Shown here: piece by piece, positions 40,275 through 52,357 of the stretch | How positions within the stretch are numbered: position 1 is the stretch's first letter | How the letters are laid out: each line of letters starts with the position of its first letter | Translations under genes and position numbers: made by a program | The notes under the pieces: model-generated | The model's input: only the letters and a program-made list of their open reading frames with translations | What the model was told of the DNA's origin: nothing | Database searches by the model: none | DNA from: Nitzschia sp. DOCU1 | Taxonomy: Eukaryota > Bacillariophyta > Bacillariophyceae > Bacillariales > Bacillariaceae | Assembly (NCBI GenBank): GCA_951394045.1 | Contig: OX595989.1 | Span: 806,001-870,000, forward strand | Direction of reading: 5' to 3' | Length of the DNA: 64,000 nucleotides

Positions 40275-40943
40275 ATGATCAGTCGAACGGCCTTTCTCGT
40301 TACTGTCGCCGCCTCCCTGCTGCTAGCAGTAGTGCATGGACTCTCGCTCTCGGATTATTCCAATTCTAAAACTTCTACCGGTAGACGGGCTTTCTTGGGA
40401 TCTGTGGGAACTGCTGCTGTTGCATTGGCGGTCCAGCCAGGCATCAGTCTCGCTGACTCGGGTCTTCCTGTTGCTGGTGCCCCCGCTCCAGAATTCGAAC
40501 TTCCCAACAGCCGTGGCACTGGCATGACCTCACTAGACACCTTGACCAAGGCGGGCAAATGGACGGTTCTTTACTTTTATCCTGGTGCTTTTACAACTGG
40601 ATGTACGTTGGAAGCTCGTGGATTTCAACGTGATTTAGATGAGTACCGCAAACTCAATGCCCAGATTGTGGGTGTCTCGGTGGACCCCGTCGAGAAGAAT
40701 GCTCAATTCTGTTCGGAGGAAAAGTTGGACTTTTACATGCTGAGTGACAAGGGTGGGCAGGTCAGCAAAAGGTACGGTTCGGCGCTTAGCATCCCTGGTT
40801 TTGGAACCTTTTCCAACCGACAAACGTACTTGATTGATCCCAAAGGAAACCTTCGTTGGATCTTTACGGACGTTGAAAGTCGCGTCGCTCGACACTCTGC
40901 GGAAGTTTTGGAGAAGCTAGCGGAACTGGAGAAGACGGCATAG
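40275..40943 (+). CDS. PRXQ: PrxQ/BCP-type peroxiredoxin with plastid and twin-arginine presequence
   Basis: 222 residues. Reduces hydrogen and organic peroxides. Residues 1-22 form a signal peptide, then a short Ser/Thr-rich transit part, then RRAFLGSVGTAAVALAV (Arg37-Arg38) ending in SLAD: a twin-arginine signal with a plausible lumen cleavage site. This suggests the thylakoid lumen, reached through the four plastid membranes. The thioredoxin fold shows YPGAFTTGC with peroxidatic Cys110. The resolving Cys that PrxQ proteins carry five residues later is Arg115 here; another Cys, 146, could replace it. The rest (VGVSVDPVEKN, LSDKGGQVSKRYG, TYLIDPKG) is standard. The mature enzyme is about 160 residues, the usual size. 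Confidence 0.88.
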   Translation: MISRTAFLVTVAASLLLAVVHGLSLSDYSNSKTSTGRRAFLGSVGTAAVALAVQPGISLADSGLPVAGAPAPEFELPNSRGTGMTSLDTLTKAGKWTVLYFYPGAFTTGCTLEARGFQRDLDEYRKLNAQIVGVSVDPVEKNAQFCSEEKLDFYMLSDKGGQVSKRYGSALSIPGFGTFSNRQTYLIDPKGNLRWIFTDVESRVARHSAEVLEKLAELEKTA

Positions 40944-41426
40944 GCAGCTTTGTGAAACGAATATCACTTGTAATATCTTGGGGCGGAATTCATACTAGGG
41001 GGACTTCTTTCTGTTATTCGAAGAAGCCTCAGAGAATGAGTCCCTTTTCCTTCATTCGCAGATAAAATAAGCTAGCCTAGAGGAAGCCTAGTATGCATAT
41101 CACATAGTGTATCATGAAGCATGTATAGACTGCAAATTCTAGGAGAGTCATGCCAAGAAGGGGCGTTTGCTCGAAAGTGGCGACACTATCGACACGTCGC
41201 AATTCGAATCCGATGGAAAAGCAAATTCTAGAACCGTAAACTACCACGATAGCGAGACACCCAGACAGACATGGAGGTTCGAAATAGTTTATAATCTAGT
41301 GGTTGGCTATTCCTTTCTTTGCCGACCAAAAATCCCGCTCATTGAAGCGAAAGGAGGATTTTCAAAAGGTCCAACAAAAAATAAAAGGGTTATGCGTCCT
41401 GACTGGCAGAGCTATGATATAGGAGC
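40944..41426. other. Intergenic stretch, no gene seen
   Basis: 483 bases between the convergent peroxiredoxin and GAT-like genes. The plus-strand open frame that starts here runs mostly antisense to the next gene and is not supported. Confidence 0.4.
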
Positions 41427-41984
41427 TCAGCTTTGTGTTGTACGTTCGGCAAAGAATGAATCAAATTCATCATTCGAAGACGAGGGACCGATTGCCGGTT
41501 GCTTGGAGTCTTCCTCTTCCTCGCCTGTCGTCTTTCCAAAAGCCGAGGCAGCCGCCGGCACAGACTCGCCAAAGAACAAATCTTCCATATTGTCCGCTGC
41601 GTCATCGGCTGCGGGTGGAGCACTGGCCGCCGTAGTGGAGGCCGTGGTTTCCGTCATGGCGGCAGTCTCGACGTCGGACAGCAGTTTTTGCAACCGATCG
41701 TTGGCACTCAAACATTCCGCGAAGACTAACTCCGACAGTGCACCCGTCGCAGCAGCCTCTACTAGCTCCACCATGCGTGGCGCACACGCTTCTAGAAATC
41801 CAATCACTGCTAGCATAGCCTCACTTTGCATCGAAAGCTTGGGGTCTGCGGCACCGGGATTCAACATGGAGTCGCACAAATCCATTTTCTCCGTCAACAT
41901 TGCGAGGTCGCTCAAAATCTTGGAATCGGCGGGGTTGGTACTACGGCTCGTCGTTGCAGAGTTTTCCATGGCATTCAGGTTCAT
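41427..41984 (-). CDS. Small GAT-like three-helix protein
   Basis: 185 residues from ATG 41984. Residues 15-110 are helical and resemble the GAT domain of TOM1/GGA proteins: L-x-x-L-T-E-K-M-x-L-C-D-x-M-L, then FLEACAPRMVELVEAAA, then the typical C-L-x-A-N-D-R-L-Q-K-L-L. GAT domains bind ubiquitin and Arf during endosomal sorting. The tail is acidic and disordered, with two short aromatic motifs (EDLFFGES, EFDSFFAER) that could bind adaptor or clathrin-type partners. The VHS domain that normally precedes GAT is absent. An upstream exon is possible, but no convincing one was found. The assignment is moderate to weak. Confidence 0.5.
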   Translation of the reverse strand: MNLNAMENSATTSRSTNPADSKILSDLAMLTEKMDLCDSMLNPGAADPKLSMQSEAMLAVIGFLEACAPRMVELVEAAATGALSELVFAECLSANDRLQKLLSDVETAAMTETTASTTAASAPPAADDAADNMEDLFFGESVPAAASAFGKTTGEEEEDSKQPAIGPSSSNDEFDSFFAERTTQS

Positions 41985-42627
41985 TCTTTCTTCCGTCTCG
42001 TACTAGTAGATATCTTGGATAGGTGATACTTCCACTCTATGAGCTTTGGGTAGATTGCGTCGAGGGTAGGATCAATGGAAACCCACAAGAATCAAAATAA
42101 GTGAACGCACCTTTGTTTCAACAAAATCGGAGGCGATTACCCACACTGCAACCTCTCTGTGGAGATGAGAACGGAGAGCGAGGTCACCATCACGGAAGGT
42201 AGCGAAGGTTTCCCGCGGTTCCGAGAAGAAAGCCACTATCCTAGTACCTAGGTAAAGAAAGAAAGAAGAAAGATAAAAGATAAGAAAGAAAGAAAGAAAG
42301 CGAAGCAATCATATCAATCGAATGAATCGAATCAATCGTTGCGTTTATATTTGTTGACAACGACGAGATAGGCTCTAGTAGGTTCTCGATCACAATGCAG
42401 AGAATGACTCGTTGAGTGAAAGCAAGCGGATAATTAAGATAAGTAGCTAGCAAACAGTAGCCCTCGGCGACTAGCCTGTGGGCCGTTCCCGTGGTCTCTT
42501 GAAGCGTTGCTGCTCCAGTAGAATTGTCTCCTTGACGTTGCCATGTGCTGCTGGAGGACAAACGCTGCCCTCTCTGTGCCTCTACCTGCCGAACTCCAGA
42601 GCAACGAATTATGAGCAAGGGGACCTC
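41985..42627. other. Intergenic stretch with a GAAA microsatellite
   Basis: 643 bases. A purine run built from GAAA units lies at 42253-42300. The open frames across it on the minus strand are low-complexity (Ser/Phe/Leu) and not supported as genes. Confidence 0.5.
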
Positions 42628-45049
42628 TCAAGGGCAACCAGGTGGATCCTCTTCGAAACGACACGCAGAGCAGCAGTTGTCGTCGCATAAGACCTCGTCG
42701 CAGTCGACTATGAGTTGCGATAGAAAGCCACTGCGGAGGCTGCAGATCTCAAAAGGCATACTACCCCAGAGATCGTTGTCGGCAATCCTGAGCACGGATA
42801 AATCCAGAAGCATACCAATCTCGGACGGAACCTCGCCCGATAGGGCGTTGGAACACATTGACACGAAGCGAAGATCCCTCATCAATCCCATCTCTGTAGG
42901 AATCGGGCCTTCGATAGAATTGGCTTCCATACCAAATGTATCTAGTCAAATTTGCGATATGATGAGCATTGATGACTGTACATTAAAGCGCAATAAGTAG
43001 CGACACGTACCTAGTGATTTCAACATGCCCAACTCGGTTGGAAGCGTTCCCTCCAGCTGATTTCTGCCAATGCCCAGAACGACTAAACAGACAGGAAAGT
43101 GAGATCGAATTCTTCGAGACGGCATGAAACTGCGCCGTTGCAACAACACTTACCCAAGTTTGACAAGTTTCCAATCTCTGTCGGTACAGATCCAATCAAG
43201 GCATTGTTTGTTAGTTGTAAGATTTCTGCGGGGGAAGAAAGAAGAAAGCTGTGTTAGATTGTGTAGCACCATTTCTGTATGCATCACGTTCTGTGGGGCT
43301 ATCTTACCGAGCATCGTCAGAGCTCCAATCTCTGTTGGGATTGTTCCTCCGATATTATTGTTACGCATGAATAGGCGTCCTATAGTAGAGAATGAACAAA
43401 GAAAGGGTGAGTCGACATGCCTACCGAAATCGCGCCAATAATGATGAGTGGGACTTACTTAACGGAATCAAAGCAAGCTCCGACGGTAGGACACCTGAGA
43501 TTCCGTTTCCTTCAATCTCGAGTGTGTGTATCAGACCATTAACATCATCACAAATCCCATGGATTCTTGTGTGGTACCAATCGCATTCGTTGTTCAGAGT
43601 GAGCCACAAGCTCGAGTCTGCCCAATTAATTCCAGCGGTTGAATAGAAGAAAGTTGCCAAGACAAAACGTTGGACGAGACGGTCATCTGGAAGCATCGGA
43701 TCTGTAGCCATTTGGTCGGATACAATCCACTCAAACGCGGCGTGCTGAGGTGTCAAAGGATCGTCCAACGTTATTGTTGATGTGGGCGAGAGTGAATCGA
43801 TGAGAGCGCGCAAGTAGGCCCTTACAATCGTTTCTTTTTCGTTTGCTGGAGAAAATGGAGGATAGGTCACTCCCTCAATGGGGGCAGGCGGTGTCGATGG
43901 AGCCGATGTGGGTCTTTTCGTCCTGGGTGACCTCGTGGGTGCGGTATAGCCGGATGTTGTGGGGCTTGCTGTTTCTTCCCTTGCTACAACACCGCCGCTG
44001 AGATCGGGGAAGTTCACCGCTCCATCTTCGTTTGGGATGGAAAAGACCGGCTCTGGTGTTGGATATAAATACGAGCTTGTGTCCGGAGCAGGCGCCGGAG
44101 TCATAACGATCACAGAGGCGACGGTTGGTTGGACGGTTACCCGGGCAGTGGGTACGCTGGCTTGAAAGTTTCTTGCCGCTGCAGCATGCTCTCTCGCCTT
44201 GACTATACCCGATATCAAAGTAATGATAGCAAGCACAAGAATAGACACGAGCCCGTAGAAACATGCCCTCTTGTATAACCTTTCATTGTTGGAACGAATG
44301 TCCTCCCGCAAGTACTCCGTCACGTTATTGCTCCCTGTAGGTCTGATCGTTACTCGTGCCACGCCGGAACTGGGTACCACAATAAAGGGAGGAACCGGGC
44401 TTCCTGGCGTCCACAGATCTGTTTCATAAGTGTAATGGAATATTTCAGAGCTATTCGTACGAGCGCCGGGGGAAGGTAATGATCGAGGAGCGTCGCCCCG
44501 TGCGTTGCTTCTTTGCGGTGTGACACAACGATCCAAATGGATGACTGCTGTGGGACGTGGGAAGCTTGAAGATGGAATCGATTGAGTAGTAGGGACATCA
44601 AGTGCTGAAGCCGGGCCATCGCCGGTAAGCTTCTCTGACAGACTCCTTCCGTTAGCACCTATATTGTGCACCTCGCCCGGTATTGCGGGCCTGAGGTTAA
44701 TTAAAGGGGCTTCGTCGTCATCGTCCTCTACATCGCTGCACGCTCTTTCTTCCGAAAACCCTCGCAGTGTTGCCGTGCTCGATGCATCATTTGAAACATC
44801 AAAATCGGAAAGATTCCGAGTTGGCATGCTATAGTTTGTGCCATTATGAGAATAGTCTGCAGAATGTTCATTAACGCTGTTGCCCTGTACTACTTGATTC
44901 GAAAGATCTGGAATCTGGAGCTCATACTCCCCATTGCTTTCATGCGGATGACCACTATTGTTCGGCTGATTAGTAGAAAGGTATTGTTGCTCTAATCTAG
45001 CCCCCCATGACGACGCGATCTCCTCTTGCGTTCTGATTTTTTGAGTCAT
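42628..45049 (-). CDS. Single-pass membrane LRR protein, cluster member 1
   Basis: Five exons: 45049-43459, 43379-43308, 43225-43154, 43082-43011 and 42941-42628; 706 residues. An acidic, Ser/Asn-rich N-terminal tail of about 260 residues without signal peptide is followed by one membrane helix (about 263-283, FYGLVSILVLAIITLISGIV) and a Pro/Thr/Ser stalk. Next comes the cluster's cap (TPQHAAFEW, then R-L-V-Q-R-F and NECDWYHT), plant-type LRRs and a terminal Cys cluster (VDCDEVLCDDNCCSAC). Exons 2-4 are each exactly 72 nt, phase 1, and each encodes one 24-residue LRR. A positive cluster before the helix suggests the tail is cytosolic and the LRRs are outside. No kinase domain is present; ligand and partner unknown. 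Confidence 0.85.
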
Positions 45050-45825
45050 TATTCTTGTTGCTTAAAAGATTTCGAAGCCCCGCCGTCATGGATCATGTTT
45101 ACAAGGTTTACACATGAAACAAAATAAAATTCCTCAATGTTCTTGTAATCCCATCTGGGATGCTTGCAGGGGGGGCAAAGTTTTCACTCGCAATTGTATT
45201 GGTAACAACGTGTGTGTTAGTCGCAACCCGAAGCTTTGTGTTGCTTTGCTGGGTGTTCCCATCGCCGTTTTGTTACTGTCTGTCGACGACGGCGGGGCAT
45301 GGCTTTGCATACTTGGTACTGTTCTCTACGTACCGGAAAATACGTTGACACGCGCGCATCGAATGCCGCAGCTTTTCATAGCTACCCATGGAGCTATTGG
45401 TAGTTGGTGTTCTCGTACTATGATAGATCCCGGAATACATCTACCTATCGCTATTTACTAGTCGAGAGAAAAGGGAAACGATTTTGAAGAGCTTCTCCAT
45501 GCCCTCACACCTTAGAGGACATGTCGTCACCTTTCCCCTGCTTCGATCAAAGTTGCTGAGACGCTGTACTACTGCTACTTTGGCTCGTGGTGGACCACCT
45601 TGTGCTGGTGAGCTCCACAGCTACTGTACTGTACGATAGATAGTGGCAATGCTGCGAAGATCCCAGGGTACAGCAGCAGCAGGGCGCTCTTTGCTATGTG
45701 CAGGTCGTGCGCGCAATTTTCACTTTTCTAGTCGAGAAGTACTAGTACTATGTTACTAGTATTAAGGTTTCACACCAGCTTCGAGGATTTTATCATGGGA
45801 GGAAGAATGTGTAGCTCCGCCTGGT
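45050..45825. other. Intergenic stretch between LRR cluster members 1 and 2
   Basis: 776 bases, no supported gene. Near 45730-45765 there is a cluster of ACTAGT repeats (AGTACTAGTACTA, TTACTAGTATT). Confidence 0.4.
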
Positions 45826-48141
45826 CTAGCAAGAGTCACAGCACTCGCAAGTCACTTCCTCGCAGTCAACGGTCAATACCGCCAACCATATTTTCCTTTG
45901 TTCACAAAGTGAAGACGGGACGTTTCCAGTAAGATCATTAGAATGAAGCTGTAGTAACCCAAGATTCACCAAACCTGAAATTTCCGCCGGGATAGTACCG
46001 GATAGTCGATTATCGGAGAGCGCGAGATACTCTGCTTGGGACATGATGCAATTCAAAAGTTAGTCCATGCAATTTCAGGAAGAACACGTCCAGGTTACCC
46101 TTTCGCCATTAAAAAACCTACCTAGCTCCGTCAGATCGCCGATTGTGGGGTTTAGAGGGCCACTGAGATTGTTCACACTGAGGTCAACAAGCCCTATGAG
46201 ATGAATCAATGACGTGTGGATCAGCAAGACGAGATCACGTTGGCAAGCACCACCTGCAAGATACATAGTGTAACTTACTCAGTGATTTGACTTGAGATAG
46301 TTCGATAGGGACAACACCTTCCAGATTATTTTGACGGAGGGAAAGGCTGGCTGTGGTGCGAGCGAGCAAAGTGGAAAAACAATCGTATATCATCACAACA
46401 CAATTAGCAACATGGATTAGCAGGCATACAGAGAATCCGGATACGACTCACTTAGCGATCTCATACTGCCGAGTTCCTTCGGCAAGGAACCGGTAAATTG
46501 ATTCGAACCCAGAGAAAGTTGAAGCAGGGAGGAAAATTGCCCGATTGTAGTTGGAATAGTACCAGCAATACCATTCTTGCTGAGATTGAGCTCAACCAGG
46601 GAAGACGAAAGCAGCCCGACTTCAGAAGCCAAATAACCTCGTAGGTTGTTATCCTCCAGATGCAGCCGGATGAGGTGGCCTTGTGCATTGCAAAGTGGCT
46701 TGCTAGAGGAGCTGAACCAAGAACACTCATCGGCCGCAGTTAGCCACCCCTCATTCACCGCCCAACCCCCTCCTCCGAGACTATAATAGAGGACGGCAAG
46801 CGTCCACCTCTGAAGGATTCGTTCTTCGGACCAAATGCATGTCTGTATATCATCTGCTGACCACCGAAGAGCCTGATATTGAGGGGTCCGCTGGTCGCCT
46901 AAGGCGCGCACCGAAGCTGGACTTCTCGTGTAGATCAAATCCAACATCACTCGATATGGATCATCCATTTGACTTGGCACAGGTGTAGGGGCTGCGACGT
47001 CGTTCCCGATACGTCTAGGAGGAGCACTGGCTGCTTGTGAGTCAATGATGACCTGGTCTGATCCAGGTCCGGTTTCTGCTTTGGCAGTAGGAAATTGCGT
47101 CGGGCTACCGGTCTGCCAATATGGTAACGGTGCTGGACTGGCGGCTGCAAGGTGGTCACGAGTACGCACAAACGCAACAGCCGATAAGGACACAAAAAGA
47201 AAAATGAAGATAGCAGAAATCAGCACAATTCGCCGAAAAACTTTGTCATCATCCGTCAATCGTTGTATCACTCTTTCAAAACAGTCCAATCCTGATTCAT
47301 CACGTTCGGACACCGCACTGTCATCCTTACGCTTGCACGATCTACTCCCGAGGTTACCACTATTGCTGGTGTTGGTGCTGTCTTCTTGCCGTGTGCTTCC
47401 GGTGACTTTTGTTCCTTCAGGCTTGGCGAGTGTAATATCTTCTGCATCGATCCACCATCGGGGCAACGGCACTTGCGCTTGAGGCCGGATGTATCGGAAA
47501 ATGGACTCGCCGCTCAAGGTGCTTACGCCGGCTTTGGTAGCGTTATCGATTTCCTCCCCATCGATAATCTCAGGAATGTTTCTATCATACAATGCGAAAG
47601 CACCAGATTCTTGAGCAAACTCAGAAATACGAGGGTGGAAAATGTTCACGGGACCTTCCACCACTGCATATCTTTCATCACATTGTAACGCACTTTCAGC
47701 CAGCAATCGTTCCGGCGACCGCGGTGGTGGTGGCACCCCGTCTTCTTCATCATACGATTTGATGAAAGATGGCGACAATTCAAACGTTAGAGTCTCTTCC
47801 GTAGCATCGCTACCCGTATGTGGTACAAACTCGGTCAAGCTGTACCCTTCGTAGTCTTCAACTGAATCCATTGACGAATGGGGTTGGCTCTTGCTTCGGA
47901 AGATACTGGCCACAGTGCTTTGCCCCATAATACTATCCGTGATTGTCCCTTCATCACGGTTTCGTTCAGCCAGCATTCGCCGGAGATACAGCTCTTCGGG
48001 GCAGTCGCTCCAAAGGATTTCGTCCATCAGTTCTCGATCGCCATCGTCCTCGTCCGCTTGGATGTTTTCATTGGGTGACTTCGCTTCTGCCAACGAGCTG
48101 CTTGCAGTCGATCCCCCACCAAAGCCAAAGTTGATTTTCAT
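45826..48141 (-). CDS. Single-pass membrane LRR protein, cluster member 2 (tandem duplicate of member 3)
   Basis: Four exons: 48141-46452, 46350-46279, 46193-46122 and 46031-45826; 679 residues. The open frame runs upstream to 48369, but the paralogue begins at the same MKINFGFGGG, so the ATG at 48141 is chosen. Acidic tail of about 295 residues with a Pro run (VPPPPRSPER), membrane helix at about 302-322 (LISAIFIFLFVSLSAVAF), stalk, cap (TPQYQALRW, Q-R-W-T-L-A-V-L-Y-Y-S, ECSWF), LRRs, and Cys cluster VDCEEVTCECCDSC at the very C-terminus. Exons 2 and 3 are exact 72-nt LRR exons in phase 1. Its start and stop lie 2924 bases from those of member 3. Confidence 0.87.
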
Positions 48142-48749
48142 TGTAGTGTTCAGAATAAAAGCTGTCTCAAAATGCAAATTCATGAACTTGAGGGTTCTGA
48201 AAGAGATATGATCGCTTTGGGTATGATCTCGTACTACTAAGGCAAAGCGAGAAACAAAAGATATGTGTTTCTTGTGTCCCAACAGTGCGGGATCTGGACT
48301 TACCTCATCGGATGGATTTTGGATCGAATATATGCCTCCAAGTCCCATTACGATCATGTGCATTTTCACGATATTTAAGGGGATCGGATCCCCGACTGCA
48401 CGCCTACCCGCCAGTCGGTGGCAAGTCTCTGCAAAATGAAAGCTACAGTTTCAAACGAAGAAGAGAAAGTGTTTGCACCACCCGCGGCACGAACCCCTTT
48501 TGGACTACCCGGTAGTTCCTTCCAATCGAAGCGTGCAAACGATAAGTACCTGCTTTGTCAACGAGTACCAATGACTTACTTGGTAAGATTCGGAACTAAG
48601 GAAAACAACAATGCCATGAGCCGCCCATGTCTGACCTCGGTGGACAAGACACCCACCGCTAGTTAGAACAGAAATATAGTACTCTACTACTACTATTGAT
48701 ATTCTTCAGCGTCTATTTGACTGGCTGAAATGTCGCTCCGCGCATTCTA
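48142..48749. other. Spacer between the tandem LRR duplicates
   Basis: 608 bases. The part next to the member 2 start (about 48290-48430) resembles 51190-51340 upstream of member 3, including GGATGGATTTTGGATCGAAT and CGCCAGTCGGTGGCAAGTCT, so the duplication included some promoter. No gene seen. Confidence 0.55.
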
Positions 48750-51065
48750 CTAGCAAGAGTCACAGCACTCGCAAGTCACTTCCTCGCAGTCAACTGTTAA
48801 CACCGCCAACCGTCCCTTCCTTTGTTCACACATTGGCGACGGGATGTTTCCAGTAAGATCATTAGTATCAAGCTCTAGTAACTCAAGATTCTCCAAACGT
48901 GAAATATTCGCCGGGATGGTACCGGATAGTCGATTCTCGGAAAGCCCGAGATACTCTGTTCGGGACAAAAGGCAACTCAAAGTTAGTCCAAGCAATTTCA
49001 GGAAAAATACGTTAATGTGACCCTTTCGTCATAATAAAAAGAACCTACCCAACGCCGTCAGATTGCCGATTCCAGGATTTAGAGGACCCGTGAGATCGTT
49101 CCTAGTTAGGTCAACCAGTCCTATGAGATGAATCATTTGCGTGGATCAGCAAGACGGGACAACGTTGACCAGCACTGGCAATAAGCCTTGTACTACTTAC
49201 TCAGTGATGTGATGTGAAACAGCTCACTGGGAACAGCGCCTTCCAGATTATTTTGACGGAGGGAAAGGCTGGCTGTGGTGCGAGCGAACAAAGTGGAAAA
49301 ACAATCGTATATCATCACAACACAATGAGCAACACGGATTCGCAGACAAACAGCACACCTGGTACGACTCACTTAGCGATCCCATACTGCTGAGTTCCTT
49401 CGGCAAGGAACCGAAAAATTGATTCTCTCTCAGAAAAAGTTTGAGCAAGGAGGAAAATCGCCCTATTGTTGTTGGGATAGAACCGGCAAGACCATTCTTG
49501 CTGAGATTGAGCTCAACCAGGGAAGGCGAAAGCAGCCCGACTTCAGAAGCCAAGAAACCTTGAAGGTTATTGTCCTCCAGATGTAGCCGGACGAGGAGCC
49601 CTTGTTCATTGCAAATTGACTTGCTAGAGGAGCTGAACCAAGAGCACTCATCGGCGTCAGTTAGCCACCCCTCATTTACCGCCCAGCCACCCCCTCCGAG
49701 ACTATAATAGAGTACGGCAAGCGTCCACCTCTGAAGGATTCTTTCTTCGGACCAAATGCTTGTCTGTATATCATCTGCTGACCACCGAAGAGCCTGATAT
49801 TGAGGGGACCGCTGATTGTCGAAGGCAGGCGCCGAAGTTGGACTTCGTTCAGAGATAAAATCCGAGATCATTCGGAAGTGATCTTCCATTTGACTTGGCG
49901 CAGGTGTAGGGGCTGCGACGTCGTTCCCGATACTTACAGGTGGAGCACTGACTTCTTGTGCCTCAATAATGGGCGGGTCCGATCCAGGTCCGGTTTCTGC
50001 TTTGGCAGTAGGAAACCGCGTTGGGCTACCGGTCTGCCAATATGGAAACGGTGCTGGACTGGCAGTTGCAACGTGGTCACGAGTACGCACAAACGCAACG
50101 GCCGATAAGGACACAAAAAGAAAAATGAACAAGCCAGAAATCAACACAATTCGCCTAAAGACTTTGTCATCATCCATCAATCGTCGTATCAGCCTTTCGA
50201 AACAGTCCAAGTCTGATTCATCCCTTTCTGAGGCCGCATTTTCGTCCTTTGACTTGCTCGATCTGCTCAATAAGTTAACGCTGTTGTTGGTGTTGGTGCT
50301 GTCTTCTTGCCGTGTGCTTCCGGTGACTTTTGTTCCTTCAGGCTTGGCGAGTGTGATATCTTCTGCATCGATCCACCATCGGGGCAACGGCACTTGCGCT
50401 TGAGGCCGGATGTATCGGAAAATGGACTCGCCGCTCAAAGTGCTTACGCCGGCTTTGGTAGCGTTATCGAGTTCCTCCCCATCGACAATCTCAGGAATGT
50501 TTCTATCATACAATGCGAAAGCACCAGATTCTTGAGCAAACTCAGAAATACGAGGGCGGAAAATGTTCACGGGACCTTCCACCACTGCGTCCCTTTCATC
50601 ACATTGTAATGCACTTTCAGCCGGAAATCGTTCCGGCGACCGCGGTGGTGGTGGCACCCCGTCTTTTTCATCAAACGAATCCACGAAAGATGGCGACAAT
50701 TCAAACGTTACAGTCTCTTCTGTAGCATCGCTACCCGTATGTGGTGCAAAGTCCGTCAAGCTGTACCCTTCGTAGTCTTCAACTGAATCCCCCATTGACG
50801 ACTGGTGTTGCTTCTTGCTTCGAAAGATGCTGGCCACAGTGCTTTGCCCCATAATACTATCCGTGATTGTCCCTTCATCACGGTTTCGTTCAGCCAGCAT
50901 TCGCCGGAGATACAGCTCTTCGGGGCAGTCGCTCCAAAGGATTTCGTCCATCAGTTCTCGATCGCCATCGTCCTCGTCCGCTTGGATGTTTTCATTGGGT
51001 GACTTCGCTTCTGCCAACGAGCTGCTTGCAATCGATCCCCCACCAAACCCAAAGTTGATTTTCAT
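48750..51065 (-). CDS. Single-pass membrane LRR protein, cluster member 3 (tandem duplicate of member 2)
   Basis: Four exons: 51065-49373, 49272-49201, 49120-49049 and 48955-48750; 680 residues. Same plan as member 2: acidic tail, membrane helix at about 302-322 (LISGLFIFLFVSLSAVAF), Pro/Thr stalk, cap, LRRs, Cys cluster VDCEEVTCECCDSC at the C-terminus. The first 82 residues differ from member 2 at one position (Ile/Thr12). In exons 2 and 3, 6 and 7 of 25 residues differ, and in exon 4, 14 of 67. Both copies are intact. It is divergent from member 4. Confidence 0.87.
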
Positions 51066-52357
51066 TGTAGTGTTCAGACTTGGGTGCTGTAATGCAAATT
51101 TATGAATTCGGCCTTCCGAAAAAGATGCTGGGGTAGCAGCTCCTCCGCAGCAACTTTCATCGCCGTCATCTGTTTTAATAAATTCTCATACCATGCGGGA
51201 TCTGGACTTATTAATATCTCATCATCGGATGGATTTTGGATCGAATATATGCCTCAAGTCCCATGTGATCATGTGCGAGAAGACTGTTTGTGCGGGTGGA
51301 CACCCGCACAACCGCCAGTCGGTGGCAAGTCTCTGTGGGTTTCGACCTACCGTTTTCCTCCGTAGACTTGCATCGGATCACTTGCATTCAATCGTTGGGG
51401 GACGAAAAATAACAGCATCATGCTGCTGTGAGATTCATGTTACGTTTCAGACAATCATTAAGGATGATATGACATGGCGACCGAGTAGGTTGGTGTGGAC
51501 GCTCTCCGGCCCCCCGGGCGCTTCCAGAGAATGGTCCTCGAAATGGGGAATAAAAGAATGAGCATCGCACCGGTGCTTCCACTCGGAGCGTATGGGACTG
51601 CTACCTCATATGCATTTTACAGATCCAATGATGAAGAGAAGAGGTGTCTAGTCTCATTGCGCTTCGGTCAAGATCTAGTAGAGAATAAATGCTACTACCG
51701 GTAGAAGATGCTGATGACAGTTCTTGCACAGCAGCAAGCAATCTAGTGTCTTAGAGCTTTGCTTCCAAAAGGAAATCGCCAAAGAAAAGCGGAAGTAGTT
51801 CAAATCGTGCTCTAGCTCGGGGGTCTGAACACAACACTAGAGTGCTAAGATGGACCAAACACTGGTGGAGAGACATACCTTGCTCGACAAGTCTTCTGAC
51901 TTCAAGTGGTGGTAGTAGAATGACGCCTGACTACCGCCGGTATTTATCATCGTCACCACGTGGAAAGCCCGGCCCGACGACTCCCTCCCTCCATCACTGT
52001 CCCTCTCCCACTGCGCGCCGGTCGATTCTCCATTTTGAACGGTCGTATCAACGCGATCAGCACGACCGGTCAAACCTTAACGGCGCGGGAAATCTCTGAA
52101 CGGGCTAAATATTTAGAAACTTAACCTTCAGGCAAGAATACTTTGATGTACGTCTGTCAAGAATGCGCCAGTCGGACCATCATTCAAATGAAGTTCCCCT
52201 CCTCCCTCCACTATTTTGCAAGAAAAAATGCTGCCGCAATTACTTGTTGGCATCCATCAGACTTTGGTCAGATCCAGGAATTTTACTTTGTCATTTGCTG
52301 TCGTATTTACAAGTGTTGACATACAGTCCCAATTCTTGAATTATACTACATTCCACC
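51066..52357. other. Long divergent intergenic region between LRR cluster members 3 and 4
   Basis: 1292 bases with no supported gene. It carries one exact CTACCGGTAG palindrome at 51695-51704, an inverted repeat TGTGCGGGTG/CACCCGCACA at 51290-51310, and, next to member 3, the promoter part shared with member 2. Confidence 0.45.

Noticed and set aside
41167..42006. Plus-strand open frame of 279 codons
   Set aside because: It is antisense to the GAT-like gene, has no family resemblance, and the minus-strand frame shows ordered helices and an acidic tail.
42072..42618. Minus-strand frames across the GAAA microsatellite
   Set aside because: Low-complexity Phe/Leu/Ser translation of a simple repeat; not a gene.
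48142..48369. N-terminal extension of LRR cluster member 2 up to 48369
   Set aside because: The paralogue starts at the equivalent of 48141, and the extension shows no signal peptide or conserved residue.
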